Shown here in pieces: positions 33,497-41,368 of a stretch of 64,000 bases of DNA (positions within the stretch are counted from its first letter, which is position 1; the number at the start of each line of letters is the position of its first letter). The stretch is from Stappia indica (GTDB lineage: Bacteria > Pseudomonadota > Alphaproteobacteria > Rhizobiales > Stappiaceae). The notes beneath the pieces were generated by a model. That model was given only the letters and a program-made list of their open reading frames with translations, was not told where the DNA came from and did not search any database. The stretch is taken from positions 248,001 to 312,000 of the forward strand of contig NZ_MBQE01000004.1 of NCBI RefSeq assembly GCF_001696535.1. Reading direction: 5' to 3'. A program made the translations under genes and the position numbers.

Positions 33497-34102
33497 ATGA
33501 AGGTAAGCGCAAGGGGCCTGGCGTTCGTCGCCAGGCACGAAGGCTTTGTCGCGAGCGCCTATCGCGATCCGGTCGGCGTGCTGACCATCGGCTACGGCTT
33601 CACGATGGGAAGCCGCATCTTTGCGCAGAGCTGGCGCAAGGCGCATGGCCGCCCGCTCAGCTCCGGCGACCGGATCTCGCGCGCCGAGGCCGACCGGTTG
33701 CTGCGCCGGCTGATCGACGAGGAATACGGACGCGAGGTGACGAAGGTGCTGGGCATGCTGCCGCAGCACCGGCACGACGCGGCGTGCTCGGTCGCCTTCA
33801 ACCTCGGCCCGCGGGCGCTGCACTGGCGCTGGGCGACCGCGCTCAAGGCTGGCGATGTGAGCGGGGCGGCCGACATCCTTGCCGCGAATTACAACACTGC
33901 CGGAGGGCGCCGGCTCGCCGGGCTGGTGCGGCGGCGCCAGGAAGAGGCGCGGCTGCTGCTGACCGGCGATTACGGAGACGGCGTCGCGGCCCCTGTGCTG
34001 CCCGACAAGACGCCCGTCAAGACACCCGGGGCTCCGGGCGGCCTGCTGGCGCGCCTTGCAGACCTGGTGCGGGCGCTGTTGGACCGGCTGGACCGGCGCT
34101 GA
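33497..34102 (+). CDS. GTA endolysin, GH24 lysozyme
   Basis: A 201-aa muramidase. The catalytic triad of T4-type lysozyme is present with exact spacing: Glu15 in ARHEGFV, Asp24 in AYRDPVG and Thr30 in VLTIGYG, matching E-8-D-5-T. The later AACSVAFNLGP and ALKAGDVSGAADILAANYNT fit GH24. There is no signal peptide, so it needs a holin to reach the wall. A 40-residue C-terminal extension (PVLPDKTPVKTPGAPG then a Leu/Arg helix) is of unknown use. It lies 25 bp after g15, with GGGAGAG before the ATG. In R. capsulatus the lysis genes are at another locus; here they close the cluster. Confidence 0.9.
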   Translation: MKVSARGLAFVARHEGFVASAYRDPVGVLTIGYGFTMGSRIFAQSWRKAHGRPLSSGDRISRAEADRLLRRLIDEEYGREVTKVLGMLPQHRHDAACSVAFNLGPRALHWRWATALKAGDVSGAADILAANYNTAGGRRLAGLVRRRQEEARLLLTGDYGDGVAAPVLPDKTPVKTPGAPGGLLARLADLVRALLDRLDRR

Positions 34103-34139
34103 TCCCTTTCATCCGACACTTTGCGAGAAGGAGACCGCG

Positions 34140-34382
34140 ATGCGCGGCTGGAGAACCCTTGCCCTCAATCTTGCGACCGGCCTTGCGGTGATCGCTGCGG
34201 AAATGGCCGGCTTTCTCGCCGGCGTCGACTGGGCGGCCGCGCTCGGCCCGCGCGAGGCGCTGTGGCTGGTCGTTGCCGTCAACCTCGCCAATATCGCGCT
34301 GCGCCACCTGACGCGCGGACCGGCCGGCTGGTGCGGCCGCAAGGGCAAGTGCGACGAGCAGCACGCGGGGGGCGGGCGATGA
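34140..34382 (+). CDS. small membrane protein of the GTA lysis cassette
   Basis: An 80-aa protein with two predicted hydrophobic segments: LALNLATGLAVIAAEMAGFL (about 6-25) and AALGPREALWLVVAVNLANI (about 33-52), then a basic, Cys-containing tail (WCGRKGKCDEQ). Size and layout fit a second holin or antiholin, or a pinholin-like protein, but I recognise no family. AGGAG lies 8 nt before the ATG, and its stop overlaps the start of the 3-TM holin gene (ATGA). A lysis role is inferred only from place. Confidence 0.7.
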   Translation: MRGWRTLALNLATGLAVIAAEMAGFLAGVDWAAALGPREALWLVVAVNLANIALRHLTRGPAGWCGRKGKCDEQHAGGGR

Positions 34383-34783
34383 GCGCGCTGCTGGCCTTTC
34401 TCGCCGGCCCGCTGTTGAGTGCGCTGGTCGGGTTGATGGAACGGCGCCTGTCGGCGAAGGAGCGGCAGGGGGACCTTGCTGCGGAACTGGCGGCGCAGGA
34501 GATCCGCGCCGAGATCGAGGCCCGGGCCGAGGCCCGCAAGGTGCTGATCGCCGAGCAGGGCACCCTGCTGTCGGCCGGGCGGATCGGCCGGCTGGTCTTC
34601 GTCCTGCCGCTCGGGCTGTGGTGGACGGCGGTGATCGTCGATTCGATCTTCGGCTTTTCGTGGAACGTTTCGGCGTTGCCGCCGCCGCTGGACGAATGGG
34701 CCGGCGGCATCGTGCTGTCGCTGTTCCTGGTCGACGGCGCCAAGGGCATCGCGCGCAACCTGCGCGGCGGAAAGGGCGGCTGA
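34379..34783 (+). CDS. GTA holin, 3-TM type (PF11351-like)
   Basis: A 134-aa protein with three hydrophobic parts: LLAFLAGPLLSALVGLM at the N-terminus, LVFVLPLGLWWTAVIVDSIF near 80-99 and AGGIVLSLFLVDGAKGIARN near 108-127, separated by a highly charged helix (AELAAQEIRAEIEARAEARK). This is the pattern of the GTA_holin_3TM family, which makes holes in the inner membrane so that endolysin can lyse producer cells. It is coupled to the upstream small membrane gene. The GTA cluster ends here. Confidence 0.85.
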   Translation: MSALLAFLAGPLLSALVGLMERRLSAKERQGDLAAELAAQEIRAEIEARAEARKVLIAEQGTLLSAGRIGRLVFVLPLGLWWTAVIVDSIFGFSWNVSALPPPLDEWAGGIVLSLFLVDGAKGIARNLRGGKGG

Positions 34784-34855
34784 ACCGTATTTCCCGTGCA
34801 GTACCTGCACCTTGCGTTCATGTGCTATTCAGGCGGTACACGGTATGGATCGCGC

Positions 34856-35161
34856 ATGGTCAGGCAGCTACAACTCCGCAAGACGTCCCGACGCGCCGCA
34901 CTGGTGCTGGCGACGGTGCTTGCTCTCCTCGCTCCGGCGATGGCGCAGGCCCAGTGCCTGAGCCAGTCGCAGGCCCGTCAGGCCGTGCAGGCGGGCGAAG
35001 CGCGCCCGCTCGGCAGCATCGCCGGCCGTGCCGGCGGCGAGATCGTGCGCGCCGAGCTCTGCCGGCAGGGCGGGCAGCTCGTCTACATCCTGTCGGTGCT
35101 CGACGGGGGACGGGTGAAGGAGCGCGTCATCGATGCCCGCTCGGGACAGGTGCTGCGCTGA
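34856..35161 (+). CDS. PepSY-like periplasmic protein, FeuN-like position
   Basis: A 101-aa exported protein. A signal peptide covers about residues 1-31 (LVLATVLALLAPAMAQAQ, cut after AQA). The mature part has one PepSY-like unit: CLSQSQARQAVQAGEARPLG and LVYILSVLDGGRVKERVIDA. It starts 44 bp upstream of the feuP-like gene. In Sinorhizobium meliloti the small periplasmic protein FeuN modulates the FeuP/FeuQ system and is encoded next to it; this gene has the right place, size class and compartment. The start at 34856 was chosen because it opens the signal peptide; codons upstream in frame are not convincing. FeuN identity is inferred. Confidence 0.75.
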   Translation: MVRQLQLRKTSRRAALVLATVLALLAPAMAQAQCLSQSQARQAVQAGEARPLGSIAGRAGGEIVRAELCRQGGQLVYILSVLDGGRVKERVIDARSGQVLR

Positions 35162-35204
35162 CAGCGGTGCGCGGCGACACGACACGTAAGGAACAGGCCC
35201 GACC

Positions 35205-35870
35205 ATGAGACTGCTCGTTGTTGAAGACGACAAGGACCTCAACCGCCAGCTTTCCGAGGCGCTGGGCGAGGCGGGCTATGTGGTCGACACCGCCTTCGAC
35301 GGCGAGGAAGGTCACTTCCTTGGCGATACGGAACCTTATGACGCGGTGGTGCTGGATCTCGGCCTGCCGGTGCTGGACGGGTTGTCGGTGCTGGAGCGCT
35401 GGCGCCGCGACGGGCGCGACATGCCGGTGCTGATCCTGACCGCCCGCGACCGCTGGTCGGACAAGGTCGCCGGCATCGACGCGGGCGCCGACGACTATGT
35501 CGCCAAACCCTTCCATATGGAGGAGGTGGTGGCGCGGCTGCGCGCGCTGCTGCGCCGGGCGGCCGGCCATGCCAGCAACGAGATCAGCGTCGGTCCCTTC
35601 CGCCTCGACATCCGCGCCGGCAAGGTGACCAAGGACGGGGCGACGATCAAGCTGACCTCGCACGAGTTCCGCCTGATCTCCTACCTGATGCATCACAAGG
35701 GCCGCGTGGTCTCGCGCACCGAGCTGATCGAGCATCTCTACGACCAGGATTTCGACCGCGATTCCAACACGATCGAGGTCTTCGTCGGGCGGCTGCGCAA
35801 GAAGCTCGACAGCGATCTGATCGAGACGGTGCGCGGGCTCGGCTACCGCATCGGCGAGCCGGATGCCTGA
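35205..35870 (+). CDS. feuP: OmpR-family response regulator, FeuP-like
   Basis: A 221-aa response regulator. The receiver has the acidic pair in LLVVEDDKD, phospho-acceptor Asp51 in AVVLDLGLP, Thr in ILTARD and Lys in DDYVAKPF. The winged-helix output domain ends with SNTIEVFVGRLRKKLDSDLI and ETVRGLGYRIG. The run AGYVVDTAFDGEEGHFLGDT is what I remember from rhizobial FeuP. In S. meliloti FeuP-FeuQ controls ndvA and cyclic glucan export under low osmolarity. Its last 8 nt overlap the kinase gene. Orthology is likely but not proved. Confidence 0.85.
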   Translation: MRLLVVEDDKDLNRQLSEALGEAGYVVDTAFDGEEGHFLGDTEPYDAVVLDLGLPVLDGLSVLERWRRDGRDMPVLILTARDRWSDKVAGIDAGADDYVAKPFHMEEVVARLRALLRRAAGHASNEISVGPFRLDIRAGKVTKDGATIKLTSHEFRLISYLMHHKGRVVSRTELIEHLYDQDFDRDSNTIEVFVGRLRKKLDSDLIETVRGLGYRIGEPDA

Positions 35871-37296
35871 CAACAACAACGAACCGGTTTCCGGGCAGGA
35901 GGCGAGCGGGACGGCTGCGGCGACGCCCGCCCGTCCGGCGCGCCAACGCTCCATCGCGACACGGCTCATCCTGGTGGCGGCCCTGTGGTCGCTGGTCGCG
36001 CTGCTGGTGACCGGCTCGGTACTGGTCGCCATGTACCGCGAGGCGAGCGAGCGCGAGTTCGATGCCCGCCTCGACGTCTATCTCAAGGCGATCATCGGCG
36101 AGATGGCGGCCGGAACCCCGAGCGAGCCGGCGGAGCCCGGCAATCTCGGCGACCCGCGCTTCGATCTGCCGGCCTCCGGCTGGTACTGGCTGGTGATGAA
36201 GGCGGAGACGGGCGAGGTGCTGTTCTCCTCCATGTCGCTGCTCGGCGACCGCTTGCAGCTCGACGAGCCGCAGCCGGGCGTCATCCTGCGGTCGGTGATT
36301 TCCGGCCCGCAAGGGGCCGAGCTGCGGGTGCTGCAGCAGACCATCATCTTCGGCGAGGCCGCGGCCTACCGGATCGCCGTTGCCGGCGAGACGGCGGAGC
36401 TGCGCGAACGCGAATACGACTTCGCCGGCCAGGTGGCGCTGACGCTGCTGGTGCTGGGCTTCGGCCTCGTCGGCGCGATCTTCCTGCAGGTGCGTGTCGG
36501 CTTGCGGCCGCTGGCCGCGCTCAGCGCCTCGCTGGCGGCAGTGCGACGGGGCGATGCCCAGACGGTGGACGAGAACCTGCCGCCGGAACTGAAGCCGGTG
36601 GCGGTGGAGCTCAATGCGCTGGTGCGGTCCAACCGCGAAGTGGTGGAGCGCGCCCGCACCCATGTCGGCAATCTCGCCCATGCGCTGAAGACACCGCTCA
36701 GCGTCATCCTCAACGAGGTGCGCGGCCAGGACGCGCCCTTCGCCCCGAAGGTGGCGGAACAGGCCGAGGTGATGCGCTCGCAGGTGCATCACCATCTCGA
36801 GCGCGCCCGCATGGCGGCGCAGCGCCGGGTGATCGGCGTCTCCTGCGACGTGGAGCCGGTGCTGGCGCGGCTGATCCGGGCGATGACGCGCATCCACCGC
36901 GACCGGGGCATCGACATCACCCTCGACATCAAGACGCGCCTGCGCTTCCGCGGCGAGGAGCAGGATCTGGAGGAGATGGCCGGCAACCTGATCGACAATG
37001 CCTGCAAGTGGGCCTCGTCCCGCGTGCGGGTGAGCGTGACGGCGATGGGTGCTGGCGAGGGCGGCGAGCGCATCGTCATCGCCATTGCCGACGATGGACC
37101 GGGGCTCGGCGACAGCGAGATGGCGGAGGCGCTGAAGCGCGGCCGGCGGCTCGACGAGACGGTGCCGGGCACCGGTCTCGGCCTGTCCATCGTCGTCGAT
37201 CTGGCCGGGCTCTACGGCGGCGACCTGGCGCTCGATCGCGACCGCGGGCCGGGCGGTGGCGGGCTCGTGGCGCGGCTGGTGCTGCCGGCGATCTGA
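35863..37296 (+). CDS. feuQ: sensor histidine kinase, FeuQ-like
   Basis: A 477-aa inner-membrane kinase. TM1 lies near residues 29-51 (LILVAALWSLVALLVTGSVL), a periplasmic domain spans about 55-180, TM2 is near 188-208 (VALTLLVLGFGLVGAIFL), and a HAMP-like linker follows. The HisKA box is HVGNLAHALKTPLSVILNEV with the phospho-acceptor His in LAHALKTP; ATP-binding motifs are NLIDNACKWA, DDGPGLGDSE and GTGLGLSIVVDLAGL. It is the partner of the overlapping response regulator and probably senses through the small periplasmic protein encoded just upstream. Confidence 0.87.
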   Translation: MPDNNNEPVSGQEASGTAAATPARPARQRSIATRLILVAALWSLVALLVTGSVLVAMYREASEREFDARLDVYLKAIIGEMAAGTPSEPAEPGNLGDPRFDLPASGWYWLVMKAETGEVLFSSMSLLGDRLQLDEPQPGVILRSVISGPQGAELRVLQQTIIFGEAAAYRIAVAGETAELREREYDFAGQVALTLLVLGFGLVGAIFLQVRVGLRPLAALSASLAAVRRGDAQTVDENLPPELKPVAVELNALVRSNREVVERARTHVGNLAHALKTPLSVILNEVRGQDAPFAPKVAEQAEVMRSQVHHHLERARMAAQRRVIGVSCDVEPVLARLIRAMTRIHRDRGIDITLDIKTRLRFRGEEQDLEEMAGNLIDNACKWASSRVRVSVTAMGAGEGGERIVIAIADDGPGLGDSEMAEALKRGRRLDETVPGTGLGLSIVVDLAGLYGGDLALDRDRGPGGGGLVARLVLPAI

Positions 37297-37511
37297 CGCC
37301 TGTGCGAAGGCGGGGAGGGCCCCTTGTACGGACGCAGTTCGGCCACAAATACGTGTAACGTCTGATGGTGAATTTCGGGCCGACCCTTCCTCCCGGTTGG
37401 CGAATTCAGCCCGGACGTTTAGGCTCAAGGCGGTGCGGGTGCGCCGCCGCTCCGGTTTCTGCGCGCTGCGCCGGGACCGGACCCAGAGGGATGACACGAG
37501 GGCAAGTGCGG

Positions 37512-37964
37512 ATGAACGCCTTGAAACTCGCCATTGCTGTGACTTTGGCTGCCGTGGCTGGCGCCTGCAACACCGGCGGCAGCGTCGGTGCCGGGCCCGT
37601 CGTGGTCGGCGGCAGCCTGTTCGGCAGCGCCTTCAGCGCGCCGACGGTCCAGCAATCGGAAGCCGATGTCGTCCTTGCGGACCTGCTGCGCTCGGAAGCC
37701 GGGCAGGGGCTGGAAGTCTCCGACCGCCGTGCGGCCGCGACCGCGCTGCGCGGTGCGCTGGGCACCAACCGCACCGGCGAGACCGTGCAGTGGCAGAACC
37801 GCAGCTCCGGCACCAGCGGCCGGGTCGTGACGGGTCCCAGCTACCAGGTCAACAACATCCTGTGCCGCGACTACACCCATGTGGTGAAGGTCGAGGGCGT
37901 CGAGCGCTCCATGCGCGGTGCCGCCTGCCGCAGCGGCGAGGGCGGCTGGCTGCCGATCACCTGA
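37512..37964 (+). CDS. RT0821/17-kDa surface-antigen-like lipoprotein
   Basis: A 150-aa lipoprotein. The signal peptide ends in a lipobox (LAAVAGAC, lipidated Cys about residue 19), so the mature protein is membrane-anchored, probably at the outer membrane. The rest has the small surface-antigen pattern: AAATALRGALGTNRTGETVQ, then WQNRSSGTSGRVV and FCRDYTHVV-like LCRDYTHVVKVEGVERSMRG with two conserved Cys. The ATG at 37512 directly opens the signal peptide. The function is unknown. It lies 215 bp after feuQ, probably with its own promoter. Confidence 0.8.
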   Translation: MNALKLAIAVTLAAVAGACNTGGSVGAGPVVVGGSLFGSAFSAPTVQQSEADVVLADLLRSEAGQGLEVSDRRAAATALRGALGTNRTGETVQWQNRSSGTSGRVVTGPSYQVNNILCRDYTHVVKVEGVERSMRGAACRSGEGGWLPIT

Positions 37965-38124
37965 TCGGGGGCTGGTCCAGCCGCCGGCGAAGGCGTTGTC
38001 CTCTGCATTCTGCACGGTTTTCGACGCCTGCCTTGAAGCCGGTTACGGACCATCGCCAAGATTCAATTAATCATTTTCTGAAACCATCCGCCAACGATCC
38101 CAGAACTCGTTCGAGCGCGGACTG

Positions 38125-39540
38125 ATGCCTGACCGGCACCTATTGACGGCAAAGATCCGATCCTACCTGCAGGCCCTGTCGCCCCGCGCGGTGCAGACCC
38201 TTTTGCGCGGCCTGGAAGGCGCGCGCGCGCGCGGCTCCGACGATCCCCATCTCGACCTGATTCTCGACGCGTGCCTGAGCACCGTGCGCCCCGACACCGG
38301 CATCGTGCTGGACGCCGAGCCGCGCGAGAACTGGCTGCAGCGCCTGTTCTTCGCCCCCGTCGAAGACATGCTGGTGACCGAGATGCTGCCGAGCAAGGAG
38401 CGCGGCCGCATCACCCGGTCCAGCCTGCCGCAGATCTGGACCTGGATTGCCCGCGACATCGCGCCCGACCGGGTGAGCGTGGCGCTGCAGATCAGCCGCC
38501 GCCTGGAGACCGAGCCGGACGAGGTGATCGAACAGGCCGTCTCCCTGCGCCGCAACGTTCTGGCGCCGATGGAGCAGGCGCTGGCCGAAGCCCATGCGGA
38601 CGACCGCGCGCACCAGAAGATCAGCATGCTGGTCGGCGGCGAGCGGGCGCTGCGCGACGTGGAGGATCTGGTCGCCGCCTTCCGGGAGGGCGCGTGGCTG
38701 GAAGCCCTGCGCGAAAGCCTGCCGCAACGGCTGACGGAGTGGGACTTCAAGCCGGGCAGCCCGTCGCTGACCCGCATCAAGGCCGTGACCGACCGGCACG
38801 GCGAGGAGCGCGCGCTGATCGCGGCCGTCGTGCTGAGCCGGGTGGAGGCGCCCGAATCGATGCTGTCGCTGGCGGCGGCGCTCGCCGGCTCCATGTCGAT
38901 CCGCAAGATCGCCGAGAGCAGCTATTCGGTCTTCGCCGAAATGGCCCTGTCGGAGGTGGAACGCTATGCCGGCATCGCCTGCGGCGAATGCACCAACCTG
39001 AAGCTTTCCGGCGCCATCGACGCCTATACCCGCATCGTCAAGGTGCTGGACCGCCAGTTCGACCTGATGGAAAAGCCGGCCTGGCAGAAGCGCGTCGCGG
39101 ACACCCGCCGGCAACTGTCGGCGCTGGTGGCGCGCGAGCTGGAAGCGGCGACCGGCAGCATCCGCCGGCTGCTGGTGGTGCCGAAGGTAGCGCCCGGCGT
39201 GGAGCCGGAGGTCGATGTGGTGCTGCTGGAGGAGGCGCATCGCGGCATCATGCTGGTCAACAAGATGCGCGATGCGGCGGAGAACCTCGCCGTCAACGAG
39301 ATCACCGCCCGCACCCGCCATGCGCTCGACCAGTCGCTCGACATCAAGACCCGCTCGCTGCTGGCCTCGCTGGCGGCCGCGCGCGAGGAGGACCGCAAGG
39401 CGCATCTCCTTGCCGTCGATATCGCCATCGACCTGTGCGAAGCCTTCTACGGCAAGGACTATGCCGATCAGCTGCGGCGCAGCCGCAAGGCGGCCCTGAC
39501 GCCCAAGCCCAAGCAGGAGGCGCGGCAGGCCGCGTCCTGA
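38125..39540 (+). CDS. unrecognised 471-aa helical protein
   Basis: I do not recognise this protein. It is almost wholly alpha-helical by composition, cytosolic (no signal or membrane segment), with mixed charge and long amphipathic helices such as RAVQTLLRGLEGARARGSDD, WLQRLFFAPVEDMLVTEMLP and AAENLAVNEITARTRHALDQ. A single Cys pair lies in GIACGECTNLK near residue 290. The last 20 residues are basic. It stands alone between the lipoprotein and the cytochrome c maturation genes; the upstream gap (160 bp) is AT-richer near 38060-38090. The even codon use and absence of shadow features make it a real gene. A conserved alphaproteobacterial family of unknown function is the best guess. Confidence 0.8.
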   Translation: MPDRHLLTAKIRSYLQALSPRAVQTLLRGLEGARARGSDDPHLDLILDACLSTVRPDTGIVLDAEPRENWLQRLFFAPVEDMLVTEMLPSKERGRITRSSLPQIWTWIARDIAPDRVSVALQISRRLETEPDEVIEQAVSLRRNVLAPMEQALAEAHADDRAHQKISMLVGGERALRDVEDLVAAFREGAWLEALRESLPQRLTEWDFKPGSPSLTRIKAVTDRHGEERALIAAVVLSRVEAPESMLSLAAALAGSMSIRKIAESSYSVFAEMALSEVERYAGIACGECTNLKLSGAIDAYTRIVKVLDRQFDLMEKPAWQKRVADTRRQLSALVARELEAATGSIRRLLVVPKVAPGVEPEVDVVLLEEAHRGIMLVNKMRDAAENLAVNEITARTRHALDQSLDIKTRSLLASLAAAREEDRKAHLLAVDIAIDLCEAFYGKDYADQLRRSRKAALTPKPKQEARQAAS

Positions 39541-39667
39541 CCTTGGTAGAACTGCCGAGGACGAGACCGGCATGACCTTTTCGTGAGGGGATGAGGGGCG
39601 GCGCGACCGCCTGTCACAGGCCGCTAATACTTGCGGAAACGCGCAAGGCGCGGTCTATATCCCCTTC

Positions 39668-40831
39668 ATGACGCTCTGGATCGCCTTTTCCCTGCTCACC
39701 GTGCTGGCAGCGCTGGCCGTGCTCGTCCCGTTGGCCCGTGCCGGCAGGCAGGCCGCGACGGCTGCCGCCCTGCACGATGCCGAGGTTTACAAGTCGCAGC
39801 TCGCCGAGGTGGAGCGCGATCTCGACCGCGGCCTGATCTCGCAGGAAGCGGCGCAGGCCGCGCGCACGGAAATCGCCCGCCGGCTGATCGCGGCCGACCG
39901 CGAAGCGCAGCGCAGCAGCGGGTCAGAGCCCATCGCGCCGCAGGGCGATGCTGCGGGCCGTACGTCGCGTTTGCGCATCGTGCAGGCGGCCGCGCTCGTG
40001 GTCGTGCCTTTGGGCGCGGTGGCAGCCTATGTCGCCTTCGGATCGCCCGATCTGCCGGATCAGCCGCTGTCCGCCCGCCTCGAGGCGCCGGCGCAGGGCC
40101 GTTCGCTGCCCGAGCTGGTGGCGCGCGTCGAGCGGCATCTGGCCGACAACCCGGAGGATGGGCGCGGCTGGGACGTGGTGGCGCCGGTCTATATGCGCAT
40201 GGGACGCCCGCAGGATGCTGCGGCAGCTTACGCGAGGGCCATCCGCCTGCTGGGCTCGAACGTGCAGCGCGAGACCGACCGGGGCGAGGCGTTGGTTGTT
40301 GCCAACAGCGGGATCGTCAGCGCCGAGGCGCATGCGGCTTTCGAGCGGGCGGTGGCGATGGATGCGCAGGCGGTGAAGCCGCGCTTCTTCCTGGCGCTGG
40401 CATTGACGCAGGAGAACCGCAAGGACGAGGCAATCGCCGCCTGGCAGTCGCTGCTGGCCGATGCGCAGGGCGGCGAGGCCTGGGCCGAAGCGGTACGCAT
40501 CGAGCTGGCCAAGCTCGGCGTCGAGGCGCCGCAGGTGGCAGGTGAGGGCGTTGCCGGGCCCTCGCGCGAGCAGATCGAGGCCGCGCAGGACATGAGCAGC
40601 GGCGACCGGCAGCAGATGATCCGCTCGATGGTCGACGGGCTGGACGCCCGCCTTACCGCGGATGGCGGCAGCGCCCAGGAGTGGATGCAGCTGATGCGCG
40701 CGCTGGACGTGCTGGGCGAGCGCGAGCGTTTGCGCCAGGTCATTGCGCGCGCCGGCGAGGCGCTGAAGGATGACCCGGCTGCGGCCGCGGGCGTCCGGGA
40801 CCTCGCCCGCGAGCTGGGCGAAGGCTCGTAA
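39668..40831 (+). CDS. ccmI: cytochrome c maturation protein CcmI (CycH)
   Basis: A 387-aa inner-membrane protein that holds apocytochrome c for heme attachment. TM1 lies at about 3-23, TM2 near 105-125 (VQAAALVVVPLGAVAAYVAF), with a cytosolic part between (QLAEVERDLDRGLISQEAAQ AARTEIARRL is the classical CcmI block). The periplasmic part holds TPR repeats (VERHLADNPEDGRGWDVVAP, YMRMGRPQDAAAAYARAIRL). It is the first gene of the ccmIEFH operon, called cycHJKL in rhizobia. The gap to ccmE is 40 bp. Confidence 0.92.
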   Translation: MTLWIAFSLLTVLAALAVLVPLARAGRQAATAAALHDAEVYKSQLAEVERDLDRGLISQEAAQAARTEIARRLIAADREAQRSSGSEPIAPQGDAAGRTSRLRIVQAAALVVVPLGAVAAYVAFGSPDLPDQPLSARLEAPAQGRSLPELVARVERHLADNPEDGRGWDVVAPVYMRMGRPQDAAAAYARAIRLLGSNVQRETDRGEALVVANSGIVSAEAHAAFERAVAMDAQAVKPRFFLALALTQENRKDEAIAAWQSLLADAQGGEAWAEAVRIELAKLGVEAPQVAGEGVAGPSREQIEAAQDMSSGDRQQMIRSMVDGLDARLTADGGSAQEWMQLMRALDVLGERERLRQVIARAGEALKDDPAAAAGVRDLARELGEGS

Positions 40832-40871
40832 GCGGCACTGACTGGTTAGCCACGGGAACGGACGAAACAAG

Positions 40872-41309
40872 ATGACCCGCAAGCAAAGACGCATGACGAT
40901 GATCGCAGCCGCAGGCGGCGTGCTCGCCGTTGCGGTCGGGCTGATCCTGGTGGCGTTGAACGACCAGATCGTCTTCTTCCAGAGCCCTAGCGACATCGTC
41001 GGCAAGCAGCTGCCGGACGGCCAGCGCATCCGTCTCGGCGGTCTCGTCGAGGAGGGCAGCGTCGAGCGCGGCGCCAATGCCGAGGTGCGTTTTGCCGTGA
41101 CCGACACGGTGGAAAGCGTCAAGGTCGTCTATGTCGGCCTGCTGCCGGACCTGTTCCGCGAGGGACAGGGCGTCGTCACCGAAGGCGTGATGAAGGGCGA
41201 CGGCTGGTTCCATGCCGACAACGTGCTGGCCAAGCACGACGAGAACTACATGCCCAAGGAAGTCGCCGAAGCGCTCAAGGGCAAGGGCGTCTGGAAGGGC
41301 GAGGAATAA
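40872..41309 (+). CDS. ccmE: cytochrome c maturation heme chaperone CcmE (CycJ)
   Basis: A 145-aa heme chaperone anchored by one N-terminal helix (about 8-29). It binds heme covalently through His122 in LAKHDENYMPKEV; Tyr126 completes the conserved HxxxY motif. The beta-barrel part has RLGGLVEEGSVERG and VYVGLLPDLFREGQGVV, both typical. CcmE takes heme from CcmABCD and passes it to CcmF/CcmH. It is the second gene of the ccm operon; ccmF follows after 59 bp. Confidence 0.95.
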   Translation: MTRKQRRMTMIAAAGGVLAVAVGLILVALNDQIVFFQSPSDIVGKQLPDGQRIRLGGLVEEGSVERGANAEVRFAVTDTVESVKVVYVGLLPDLFREGQGVVTEGVMKGDGWFHADNVLAKHDENYMPKEVAEALKGKGVWKGEE

Positions 41310-41368
41310 GGCCTGGATCTGGCCGCGAGCGGGCCGAGTGCCTGCCGATTTGAGGGAGACGATCCGGT

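Noticed and set aside
30808-33498. 896-aa minus-strand frame opposite GTA g15
   Set aside because: Same low-complexity Arg/Gln/Ala composition; g15 on the plus strand has clear GTA domains throughout.
18325-34783. Cluster taken as a prophage
   Set aside because: No integrase, repressor, replication or attachment-site features were seen, and g10, g10.1, g12-g15 are GTA-type genes in RcGTA order.
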